Source of the DNA: Luoshenia tenuis
GTDB lineage: Bacteria; Bacillota; Clostridia; Christensenellales; GCA-900066905
Direction: 5' to 3'
DNA: 64,000 nt
Assembly (NCBI RefSeq): GCF_014384745.1
Contig: NZ_JACRSO010000003.1
Span: 124,001 to 188,000 of the forward strand
Under the pieces are notes generated by a model, which saw nothing but the letters and a program-made list of their open reading frames with translations, searched no databases and was not told where the DNA came from. Both the position numbers and the translations under genes were made by a program. Numbering within the stretch: the stretch's first letter is position 1; each line of letters opens with the position of its first letter. Below, piece by piece: positions 50,860 through 57,387 of the stretch.

Positions 50860-50880
50860 AGCGTCACCTTCTTTAAGGCT

Positions 50881-50910
50881 ATTATACCGTAGCCCGCGCG
50901 CTAAAGACAA
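50881..50910 (-). promoter_or_regulatory. Promoter of the Rrf2 gene
   Basis: Minus-strand TTGTCT (50905-50910), 18-base spacer, TATAAT (50881-50886). Confidence 0.75.
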
Positions 50911-50934
50911 GCGTTTAGAAGGGCGGCCGCTGGA

Positions 50935-51369
50935 TTAGGACTTGCATTTGAATACCAGAACGCCTCCGATCATCATCGCCAGGCCCAGGTATTTGGTCCA
51001 GTCAAAGGCCACTTTTTCGGCGCCCAGCAGGCCGAAGGCGTCGATCAGCGCGGCTACCAGCAGCTGAGAGATCAGGATCGTGGAGATGGCGATGGTCGGG
51101 CTCAGGTCTTTAATGCCGATCATCACCGTGACGGTGATGACCAGACCTAACACACCGCCTAACAGGTATAGTTTGTTAACGTCGAATAATCCTTTTAAAT
51201 TGTGATGCTCGCCCATCACCAGCATGGCGATGACCGATAGCACAAACGCCGTGCCCTGCACAAAGGCGTTAGAGCCGTATAGCCCGACTTTTTCGCTCAA
51301 CCGCGTGTTCATGACGCCCTGTACGCTCATGGCCGCGCCGGCGATGATGCTCATAATCACACCTAACAA
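50935..51369 (-). CDS. DUF606 (YdcZ-like) DMT-superfamily transporter
   Basis: 144 residues, five hydrophobic helices: IMSIIAGAAMSVQGVMNTRLSE first, then FVQGTAFVLSVIAML, LLGGVLGLVITVTVM, TIAISTILISQLLVAALID and YLGLAMMIGGVLVF, the DUF606 pattern. TTG at 51369 lies 6 bases after GAGGTG and is the best start; an ATG at 51354 would cut into the first helix. Substrate unknown. Together with Rrf2 downstream, but Rrf2 has its own promoter. Confidence 0.85.
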   Translation of the reverse strand: MLGVIMSIIAGAAMSVQGVMNTRLSEKVGLYGSNAFVQGTAFVLSVIAMLVMGEHHNLKGLFDVNKLYLLGGVLGLVITVTVMIGIKDLSPTIAISTILISQLLVAALIDAFGLLGAEKVAFDWTKYLGLAMMIGGVLVFKCKS

Positions 51370-51454
51370 TATAATCACCTCTGATGCTATTATGGTCCAA
51401 GCCCGGCAAAAAATACGGCGCGCCAACTTTAGAAGTTTTTACCGCTTTGGGCGG

Positions 51455-51483
51455 TTGCCAAATGGTGGGAATTCGTGTAAGAT
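51455..51483 (+). promoter_or_regulatory. Promoter of the sodium-pump leader transcript
   Basis: TTGCCA (51455-51460), 17-base spacer, TAAGAT (51478-51483). Transcription would start just before the riboswitch-like element. Confidence 0.7.
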
Positions 51484-51505
51484 AAGTAAAGACAATTTTA
51501 TCTGA

Positions 51506-51604
51506 AATAGGGGAGTAGTCTGCATAGCGATATGTAGTTAAGCCAACAAGCATGGGCGGATGCGTCAGATCTACCCTGGTTTAACTTTAAAAGGCGAGAC
51601 TTAT
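51506..51604 (+). ncRNA. yybP-ykoY-like cation riboswitch candidate
   Basis: The leader carries the 5' signature ATAGGGGAGTAG (51507-51518) and the 3' signature GGCGAGAC (51593-51600), which correspond to GGGGAGUAG and GCAAGAC of the yybP-ykoY (Mn2+) riboswitch; AUAGG pairs with CUUAU (51600-51604) as P1. Between them a hairpin GCATA/TATGT and a 10-bp helix AGTTAAGCCA / TGGTTTAACT (51536-51545, 51577-51586) enclose GCAT/ATGC. The inner architecture differs from Mn2+ riboswitches, so it could be a variant or a different class. A terminator directly follows. Confidence 0.55.
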
Positions 51605-51638
51605 GAGTTGATTTTGACTCATAAGCCGCGCCTTTTTT
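51593..51638 (+). terminator. Riboswitch-type terminator before oadB
   Basis: GGCG ... CTTATGAGT / ACTCATAAG ... CGCC followed by six T (stem 51600-51608 with 51617-51625, outer 51593-51596 with 51629-51632). Its left arm contains the CUUAU strand needed for the aptamer P1, so ligand binding should prevent termination. Confidence 0.85.
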
Positions 51639-51816
51639 GTTGAAGGTCTTGTCCACCTCTGTCGGGGTATATCGCGCCCCGCATGAAAGTGCGGGCAGGC
51701 CAGCATAATAAGGAAAGCGTGCGCGCTGCGGCCTGGCGCGGGACAGGGTATGGCGGTTTCGACCGGGCTTTGCCCGGCTTGAATATAAATAAAAAGGTTT
51801 AGAGAGGTGGAATCCC

Positions 51817-52953
51817 ATGTCATTTCTACTCGATGGCATCATGGCGATAACCTGGCAACAGGCGCTGATGTGGGTGATCGGCGCATTGCTGATCTATCTG
51901 GCGATCATGAAGGAGATGGAGCCGGCGCTGCTGCTGCCCATGGGCTTTGGCGCGATCCTGGTCAACCTTCCGTTTTCCGGCGCGCTGACCCAGCAGATGG
52001 CGGGCATCGGCGAGGTTACCGGTATTTTGGACTGGATGTTTGAAGTGGGCATCCATGCGGCCGAGGCGCTGCCGCTGCTGCTGTTTATCGGCATCGGCGC
52101 GATGATCGACTTTGGTCCGCTGCTTTCAAATCCCAAGCTGTTGTTCTTCGGTGCGGCGGCGCAGTTCGGTATCTTTTTGACTATTTTACTGGCCTGCATG
52201 CTGGGCTTTGATCTAAGGGACGCGGCCTCCATCGGTATTATCGGCGCGGCGGACGGCCCCACGTCCATTCTGGTATCCCAGGTGTTAAACAGCAAATATA
52301 TCGGGGCTATCGCGGTGGCGGCCTATTCCTATATGGCGCTGGTACCCATTATCCAGCCCTTTGCCATCAAGCTGGTGACGACGAAAAAAGAGCGGGCCAT
52401 CGCCATGCCGTATAATCCCATGAAGGTATCCAAGCTGGCGCGCATCCTGTTCCCCATCGTGGTAACGCTGGTGGCTGGATTGGTAGCGCCGGCCAGCGTA
52501 TCGCTGGTGGGCTTCCTGATGTTCGGTAACCTGATCCGCGAGTGCGGCGTGCTGCGCTCGCTGTCGGAAACCGCGCAAAAGGAGCTGGCCAACCTCATCA
52601 CGCTGGTGCTGGGCATCACCATCGCCGCGAGCATGAAGGCGGAAAACTTTGTCAACGTGCAGACGCTGATGATCATGGGCCTGGGGCTGCTGGCGTTCGT
52701 ATTCGACACGGTTGCGGGCGTGCTGTTTGCCAAGATCATCAACCTGTTCTCCAAAAATAAGATCAACCCCATGGTGGGCGCGGCAGGCATCTCGGCCTTC
52801 CCGATGTCCGCGCGGGTGGTGCAGAAGCTGGGGCTGGAGGCCAACCCGCAAAATCACCTGCTGATGCATGCGGTTGGCGCGAACGTGTCCGGACAGATCG
52901 CATCGGTCGTAGCGGGCGGCGTGATCTTGGCGCTGCTGCCCGGGTTACTGTAG
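51817..52953 (+). CDS. oadB: Sodium-ion-translocating decarboxylase beta subunit
   Basis: Membrane subunit that couples decarboxylation of a carboxybiotin intermediate to Na+ export (OadB/MmdB/GcdB family). 378 residues, about nine helices; hallmark GIIGAADGPTSILVSQ with the essential Asp (about residue 148), FIGIGAMIDFGPLLSNP, and GAAGISAFPMSARVVQ near the end. Alpha (carboxyltransferase) and biotin subunits are not in the window, so which acid is decarboxylated cannot be told. ATG 51817 with GAGAGGTGG. Preceded by a leader of about 330 bases with a riboswitch-like element. Confidence 0.95.
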   Translation: MSFLLDGIMAITWQQALMWVIGALLIYLAIMKEMEPALLLPMGFGAILVNLPFSGALTQQMAGIGEVTGILDWMFEVGIHAAEALPLLLFIGIGAMIDFGPLLSNPKLLFFGAAAQFGIFLTILLACMLGFDLRDAASIGIIGAADGPTSILVSQVLNSKYIGAIAVAAYSYMALVPIIQPFAIKLVTTKKERAIAMPYNPMKVSKLARILFPIVVTLVAGLVAPASVSLVGFLMFGNLIRECGVLRSLSETAQKELANLITLVLGITIAASMKAENFVNVQTLMIMGLGLLAFVFDTVAGVLFAKIINLFSKNKINPMVGAAGISAFPMSARVVQKLGLEANPQNHLLMHAVGANVSGQIASVVAGGVILALLPGLL

Positions 52954-52965
52954 GAGGGATTGCAT

Positions 52966-53088
52966 ATGAATTTACAGGTGCCTTTGATGTTGATGGGCCA
53001 GGGAATGGGCGCTATTTTTGTGGTGGTGCTCGCCATCTTCCTGCTCACCTGGCTGCTGGTTAAGATGAGCGGCAAAGCCAGCAAATAG
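52966..53088 (+). CDS. OadG-like small membrane subunit (40 residues)
   Basis: ATG 52966 with AGGAGGG 5-6 bases upstream, 12 bases after oadB. The product MNLQVPLMLMGQGMGAIFVV... is one membrane helix with the GMG(A/V)xFVV motif of sodium-pump gamma subunits (PF04277) and a short basic tail MSGKASK; it lacks the soluble C-terminal part of OadG. Position and motif make a gamma-type assembly factor likely. Confidence 0.8.
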   Translation: MNLQVPLMLMGQGMGAIFVVVLAIFLLTWLLVKMSGKASK

Positions 53089-53102
53089 CTAGAGCTGCAA
53101 AG

Positions 53103-53132
53103 CGGCGCATGTTCACCCATGCGCCGTCTTTT
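53103..53132 (+). terminator. Terminator of the sodium-pump genes
   Basis: CGGCGCATG / CATGCGCCG (53103-53111, 53118-53126) then TCTTTT. Confidence 0.78.
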
Positions 53133-53164
53133 CATACAAAGAGATCCTGAAGGGAGCGGTTAAA

Positions 53165-54172
53165 TTGAAGCAGAGGTCTATGAGTCTGGTGCTGTGCCTG
53201 CTGCTGGCCGTCTTATCCGGTTGCACGGGGCAAAAACAATCCGTCTCCAAAACGGATTTTGCTTTTGATACGGTGATTACCCTAACGGCCTATGGCGACG
53301 TGGATACGGCCGTGCTGGACGAGGCGCTGGCCCTGTGCCAGCGGTATGATGCGCTTTTGAGCCGAACCGAACCCGGCAGTGATGTATTTAATCTCAACGC
53401 CGCGCAGGGCGAGTGGGTGAAGGTGGATGAACAGACCTATGCGCTGCTGGAAAGGGCGACCGCTTATTCTGAATTGAGCGCAGGCTGTTTTGATATTACC
53501 ACCGCGCCGCTTACCCAGCTGTGGAATTTTAAGGCGGAGCAGCCCCGGGTGCCGGGCAAGGAGGCCATTGAGGAGGCTTTGACGAAGGTCGATTATCATA
53601 AGATCGAAATGCGCGATGGCAATGAGGTACGCTTAAACGGCGGCGCGCAGATCGACCTGGGCGGCATCGCCAAAGGCTATGTGGCTGACCGGGTGGCGGA
53701 ATTTTTAAAGGACCGCGGCGTGCGCCACGCCATTATCGACCTGGGGGGCAATGTGCTGGCCTTTGGCGGCCTGGCTGATGGGCGTCCCTTTACCATTGGC
53801 ATACAGGATCCGGCGGGCGAACGGGGCACGCTGATGGCTACCTACACCGCTACGGATCTATCCTGGGTGACCTCCGGAAGCTATGAGCGGTATTTTGAGG
53901 TAGATGGGCAGCGCTATCATCATATTTTAGACCCCAAAACAGGTTACCCTGTCCAAAACGGCCTGGCTTCTGTCACGATATTTTCTAGCCAGTCGATTGA
54001 GGGCGATGCACTGTCGACAGCCTGCTTTGTGGCCGGGCCGGAAAAGGGGATGGCGATCATCGAGTCGCAGCCGGGTGTAGAGGCGCTGTTTGTGCTGACT
54101 GGAGGAGAGGTCTTGCGCTCCAGCGGCCTTGAGAACGACGAAAATTTAAAAATAATGGCGGCGGGGCAATAG
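53165..54172 (+). CDS. apbE: FAD:protein FMN transferase (ApbE family lipoprotein)
   Basis: Attaches FMN covalently to Thr/Ser residues of exported redox proteins such as Rnf/Nqr subunits. 335 residues: lipobox LLAVLSGC (Cys about 19), FDTVITLTAYG, the Mg2+/FAD site IDLGGIAKGYVAD (about 165-177), IDLGGNVLAFGG, and HHILDPKTGYPV. TTG start 53165 after AAGGGAG. No Rnf or Nqr genes in the window, but the sodium-pump genes lie directly upstream. Confidence 0.95.
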   Translation: MKQRSMSLVLCLLLAVLSGCTGQKQSVSKTDFAFDTVITLTAYGDVDTAVLDEALALCQRYDALLSRTEPGSDVFNLNAAQGEWVKVDEQTYALLERATAYSELSAGCFDITTAPLTQLWNFKAEQPRVPGKEAIEEALTKVDYHKIEMRDGNEVRLNGGAQIDLGGIAKGYVADRVAEFLKDRGVRHAIIDLGGNVLAFGGLADGRPFTIGIQDPAGERGTLMATYTATDLSWVTSGSYERYFEVDGQRYHHILDPKTGYPVQNGLASVTIFSSQSIEGDALSTACFVAGPEKGMAIIESQPGVEALFVLTGGEVLRSSGLENDENLKIMAAGQ

Positions 54173-54252
54173 GCAGGTATATTGGGACATAAAAAAGCGA
54201 TACTAAACCAGTAGAACATTTTGCTTGCCGTGGAAAATTTGTCCAAAAGCTA

Positions 54253-54285
54253 TTGACTTTCCTCTAATTTGATATATAATATCAA
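54253..54285 (+). promoter_or_regulatory. Promoter and operator of the perR operon
   Basis: TTGACT (54253-54258), 16-base spacer, TATAAT (54275-54280). A perfect inverted repeat TTGATAT-ATA-ATATCAA (54269-54285) covers the -10 box; PerR/Fur boxes are AT-rich inverted repeats of similar size, so autoregulation is likely. Confidence 0.65.
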
Positions 54286-54324
54286 TAAAGATTAAATTTT
54301 ACTTGAAGAACGGTAGTGGAGACT

Positions 54325-54726
54325 ATGAAGAAAAGGAATACGATTCAACGGCAATTGGTACTGCAAGCGGTGATTGACCATGGCATGCACCCCACGGCAG
54401 ACGAGGTGTATGATAAGGTCAAGGCCATCTATCCGGATATCAGCCGGGCCACGGTCTACCGCAACCTCAATATCCTGGCAGAAGAGAGCAAACTGCGGCG
54501 CATCGCCGTACCGGATGCGGCAGACCGGTTCGACCAGACCTGCTCGGATCATTATCATATAAAGTGTACGGTCTGCGGCGCCTTCAAGGACATCGACCTG
54601 CCCTATCTGGAGCAGCTGGATGAGACGGTGGCAAAGATGACGGAATACGAGATGGAAAGCCACGATATCGTATTTATGGGCACCTGCCCACAGTGCCAGG
54701 AGGCCAAGCGCACGGGTAGCGATTAA
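54325..54726 (+). CDS. perR: Fur-family peroxide-type regulator (PerR-like)
   Basis: Metal-dependent repressor, 133 residues. Winged helix with HPTADEVYDKVKAIYPDISRATVYRNL, a metal-sensing middle PDAADRFDQTCSDHYHIKC, and two CxxC pairs (CTVC and CPQC) for structural zinc. The rubrerythrin and flavoredoxin genes downstream fit a PerR rather than Fur or Zur role. Start uncertain: ATG 54325 or GTG 54316, neither with an ideal site. Symbol given on context. Confidence 0.88.
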   Translation: MKKRNTIQRQLVLQAVIDHGMHPTADEVYDKVKAIYPDISRATVYRNLNILAEESKLRRIAVPDAADRFDQTCSDHYHIKCTVCGAFKDIDLPYLEQLDETVAKMTEYEMESHDIVFMGTCPQCQEAKRTGSD

Positions 54727-54749
54727 AAAATGACTTGGAGGCGAAGGCG

Positions 54750-55556
54750 ATGGATAATCCGGTCCTTTTAGCCCTGGCGGCGACCACGGGCACGTGGCTG
54801 TTGACAGCGGCGGGCGCCTCTATGGTATTTTTCTTTAAAAAGATACGCCCGCATGTGTTTAACGCGATGCTGGGCTTTGCGGCGGGCGTGATGGTAGCGG
54901 CCAGCTTCTGGTCTTTGTTGGCCCCGGCGCTGGAGATGGCGCAGGGCCGGGCGATACCGGCTTGGATGATTGCCGCGATTGGCTTTATCGGCGGGGCGCT
55001 TTTCCTGCTGGCGGCGGATCACCTGCTGCCGCATATCCACATAGGCCCTGAGGGCGGCCAGAGCCAGGCTGAAGGGTTGCCTTCCAAGCTGCGGCGCAGC
55101 ATTTTGCTGGTATTTTCGATTACTTTACATAATATCCCTGAGGGCCTGGCGGTGGGCGTAGCCTTTGGCGCTGCGGCAAACGGGATGAGCGAGGTAACCG
55201 TGCTAAGCGCGATGGCGGTAGCGATCGGTATCGGCCTTCAAAACTTCCCTGAGGGCGCGGCGGTATCCATTCCGCTGCGGCGGGAGGGCCTTTCCCGAAG
55301 CAAGAGCTTTTTCTACGGCCAGGCGTCGGGAATTGTTGAACCCATCGCCGGCGTGATCGGCGCAGCACTGGTCAGCAGTATGCAGGCGATCCTGCCCTAT
55401 GCGCTGGCATTTGCCGCCGGGGCTATGATCTATGTGGTGGTGGAAGAGCTGATCCCGGAGGCACAGTCGGGCGACCACCAGAGTACGCACTTGGCTACGA
55501 TGGGGTGCATTGCCGGGTTTGCCATTATGATGATGATGGACGTGGCATTGGGCTAA
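54750..55556 (+). CDS. ZIP-family metal transporter
   Basis: 268 residues, about eight helices; the metal path motifs HNIPEGLAVGVAFG (about residues 132-145) and QNFPEGAAVSIPL (about 166-178) are conserved, with an acidic/His loop HLLPHIHIGPEGG before them, as in GufA/ZupT-type importers. Likely takes up Zn2+, Mn2+ or Fe2+. In a PerR-led cluster Mn2+ or Fe2+ supply is attractive but inferred. ATG 54750 is 8 bases after GGAGG. Confidence 0.92.
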   Translation: MDNPVLLALAATTGTWLLTAAGASMVFFFKKIRPHVFNAMLGFAAGVMVAASFWSLLAPALEMAQGRAIPAWMIAAIGFIGGALFLLAADHLLPHIHIGPEGGQSQAEGLPSKLRRSILLVFSITLHNIPEGLAVGVAFGAAANGMSEVTVLSAMAVAIGIGLQNFPEGAAVSIPLRREGLSRSKSFFYGQASGIVEPIAGVIGAALVSSMQAILPYALAFAAGAMIYVVVEELIPEAQSGDHQSTHLATMGCIAGFAIMMMMDVALG

Positions 55557-55636
55557 AAGCGATATTCCCTGCCAAGCCCTGGGGCGCGGCGGTGAACAAA
55601 TAAAGATTATACAATCGAGAAAAAGGAGAGACTACG

Positions 55637-56176
55637 ATGAGCAATTTAAAAGGATCTAAAACCGAAGCGAACTTGATGGCGGCTTTTGCCGGCGAATCCC
55701 AGGCCCGCAATAAGTATACCTACTATGCCTCCCAGGCTAAGAAGGACGGCTACAACCAGATCGCCGCGATCTTTGAGGAGACCGCTAACAATGAGAAAGA
55801 GCATGCCAAGATCTGGTTCAAGCTGCTGCACGATGGGATGCCCCAGACGGCCGACAACCTGAAAGATGCCGCCGCCGGCGAGAACTATGAGTGGACCGAG
55901 ATGTATGCCGGCTTTGCCAAAGAAGCCAAGGAAGAGGGCTTTGACAAGATCGCTGCGCTCTTTGAGATGGTCGCCAAGATCGAGAAAGAGCATGAGGAGC
56001 GCTACAATACGCTGCTGGCCAACGTTGAGGCGGGCAAGGTGTTTGAGCGCGACGGCGTGCAGTATTGGAAGTGCGCCAACTGCGGCCACATCCATGTAGG
56101 CCCCAAGGCGCCCGAGGTATGCCCGGTATGCGCGCATCCCAAGGCTTATTTCGAAATCAAGGCTGAGAACTACTAA
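55637..56176 (+). CDS. rbr: Rubrerythrin
   Basis: Peroxide-reducing non-haem iron protein of anaerobes. 179 residues: diiron four-helix domain with AFAGESQARNKYTYYA, ETANNEKEHAKIW (ExxH) and AKIEKEHEERY (ExxH), then a C-terminal rubredoxin-like iron site WKCANCGHIHVG...CPVCAHP. AAAGGAG before the ATG. Takes electrons from rubredoxin-type partners, one of which is encoded next. Confidence 0.97.
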   Translation: MSNLKGSKTEANLMAAFAGESQARNKYTYYASQAKKDGYNQIAAIFEETANNEKEHAKIWFKLLHDGMPQTADNLKDAAAGENYEWTEMYAGFAKEAKEEGFDKIAALFEMVAKIEKEHEERYNTLLANVEAGKVFERDGVQYWKCANCGHIHVGPKAPEVCPVCAHPKAYFEIKAENY

Positions 56177-56191
56177 GCCGAAGGAATGACG

Positions 56192-56848
56192 ATGGACAGC
56201 GCGGTTTTATGGCAGCTTTCCTATGGCATGTATGCCATAGGCGTATCGGATAACGGAAGGCCCTGCGGCTGTATCGTCAATACCGTTACGCAGGTCACGG
56301 CGGAAAACCCGGTGATCGCCTTAAACGTCAACAAGCAGAACTATACTTATGATGTGATGATGCGTACGGGCGCCTTTAGCGTTTCGATCCTTACCGAACA
56401 GGCGCGGCCGGAGGCCATAGGCGCACTGGGTTTTGCTTCCGGCAGGGATCAGGATAAATTCCAGAATCTTGACTATGCGTTGACGGCGGATGGCCTGCCG
56501 ATCCTGAAGGAGGGCACTTGCGGGTTTATCACCTGCAAGGTGATCTCCACGATGGAGATGGAGACCCACGTCGTGGTGCTGGCCCGGGTGCAGGATGCGT
56601 TTAAGGGCGCGGACGGCGTGCCGATGACCTACCGCTATTATCACGAGGTGGTCAAAGGGCGGGCGCCGAAGAACGCACCCACCTATCAGGCTCAGTCCGA
56701 GGAAGTATCGCAGCCCGAGCAGGGGCCGGGGAAATATGTGTGCGACCGGTGCGGTTACACCTTTGAGGGGGATTTCTCTCAAACGCTGGCAGACTTTACC
56801 TGCCCGCTGTGCGGCGCATCGCGCGGGCACTTTAAAAAACAGGGTTAA
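56192..56848 (+). CDS. Flavin reductase-rubredoxin fusion (flavoredoxin / Hrb-like)
   Basis: 218 residues: FMN-binding flavin reductase-like domain (about 1-150, with PCGCIVNTVTQVTAENP and GAFSVSILTEQA) fused to a C-terminal rubredoxin (YVCDRCGYTFEGDF, FTCPLCGAS; about 170-218). This is the high-molecular-weight rubredoxin layout that passes electrons from NAD(P)H to rubrerythrin or flavodiiron proteins. The ATG at 56192 is 6 bases after AAGGA; the ATG at 56186 is too close. Confidence 0.93.
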   Translation: MDSAVLWQLSYGMYAIGVSDNGRPCGCIVNTVTQVTAENPVIALNVNKQNYTYDVMMRTGAFSVSILTEQARPEAIGALGFASGRDQDKFQNLDYALTADGLPILKEGTCGFITCKVISTMEMETHVVVLARVQDAFKGADGVPMTYRYYHEVVKGRAPKNAPTYQAQSEEVSQPEQGPGKYVCDRCGYTFEGDFSQTLADFTCPLCGASRGHFKKQG

Positions 56849-56869
56849 TGCCTTTGCACACGCGTATTG

Positions 56870-56907
56870 AAAGGGAAGAGGACGTTTTCGGTCCCCTTCC
56901 CTTTTGT
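56870..56907 (+). terminator. Terminator of the oxidative-stress cluster
   Basis: AAAGGGAAGAGGAC / GTCCCCTTCCCTTT (56870-56883, 56891-56904), one mismatch, TTTT end. Confidence 0.78.
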
Positions 56908-57108
56908 ATTATGCGACCGGTTCTAGCGGACTGGATGCCGGGATATATATTGAGTAGATCATAATCCATACGCGATGCATGGCCGGGGAATATTGACAAT
57001 CCAGTGGGGTTGTGGCATCATGATGGGCGGAGGATGTGTTAGGATACATTAACTCGATGCGATGCCGGTATGGCCGGCAGGCCGCATCCTAGTGGGGTAG
57101 TGGGGAAA

Positions 57109-57387
57109 ATGAAATTAAGCGAAATGAAGATCGGCGTGCCATCCAGGATCGTGCAGGTCGGCGGCAGCGGCGCGCTGCGCCGCAGGCTGCTGGATATGGG
57201 GCTGACGCCCAGAACGCGGGTGATCATCCGCAAGGTGGCGCCGATGGGCGACCCGATTGAGCTGACCGTGCGGGGTTACGAGCTGACGCTGCGCCTGGAC
57301 GATGCGGACAAGATCGACGTGCAGCCGCTGGACGAGGGCGAACGCGTGGCCAAGGCCGCGGTGCGGCCGGTGGGAGGGAAGGTATGA
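57109..57387 (+). CDS. feoA: FeoA-like ferrous iron transport accessory protein
   Basis: 92 residues, SH3-like fold: LSEMKIGVPSRIVQVGG, RRRLLDMGLTPRTRVIIRK, then GDPIELTVRGYELTLR, the classic FeoA order. Stimulates FeoB GTPase/transport. ATG 57109 (MKLSEMK); the frame is open upstream but without start evidence. Overlaps feoB by 4 bases (ATGA). A TTGACA at 56993-56998 may belong to its promoter, without a clear -10. Confidence 0.93.
   Translation: MKLSEMKIGVPSRIVQVGGSGALRRRLLDMGLTPRTRVIIRKVAPMGDPIELTVRGYELTLRLDDADKIDVQPLDEGERVAKAAVRPVGGKV

Noticed and set aside
56974..57104. Imperfect direct repeat upstream of feoA (ATGGCCGG ... AGTGGGGT-GTGG twice)
   Set aside because: Only short blocks match, spacing between them differs, and no function is evident; probably chance in a G-rich leader.
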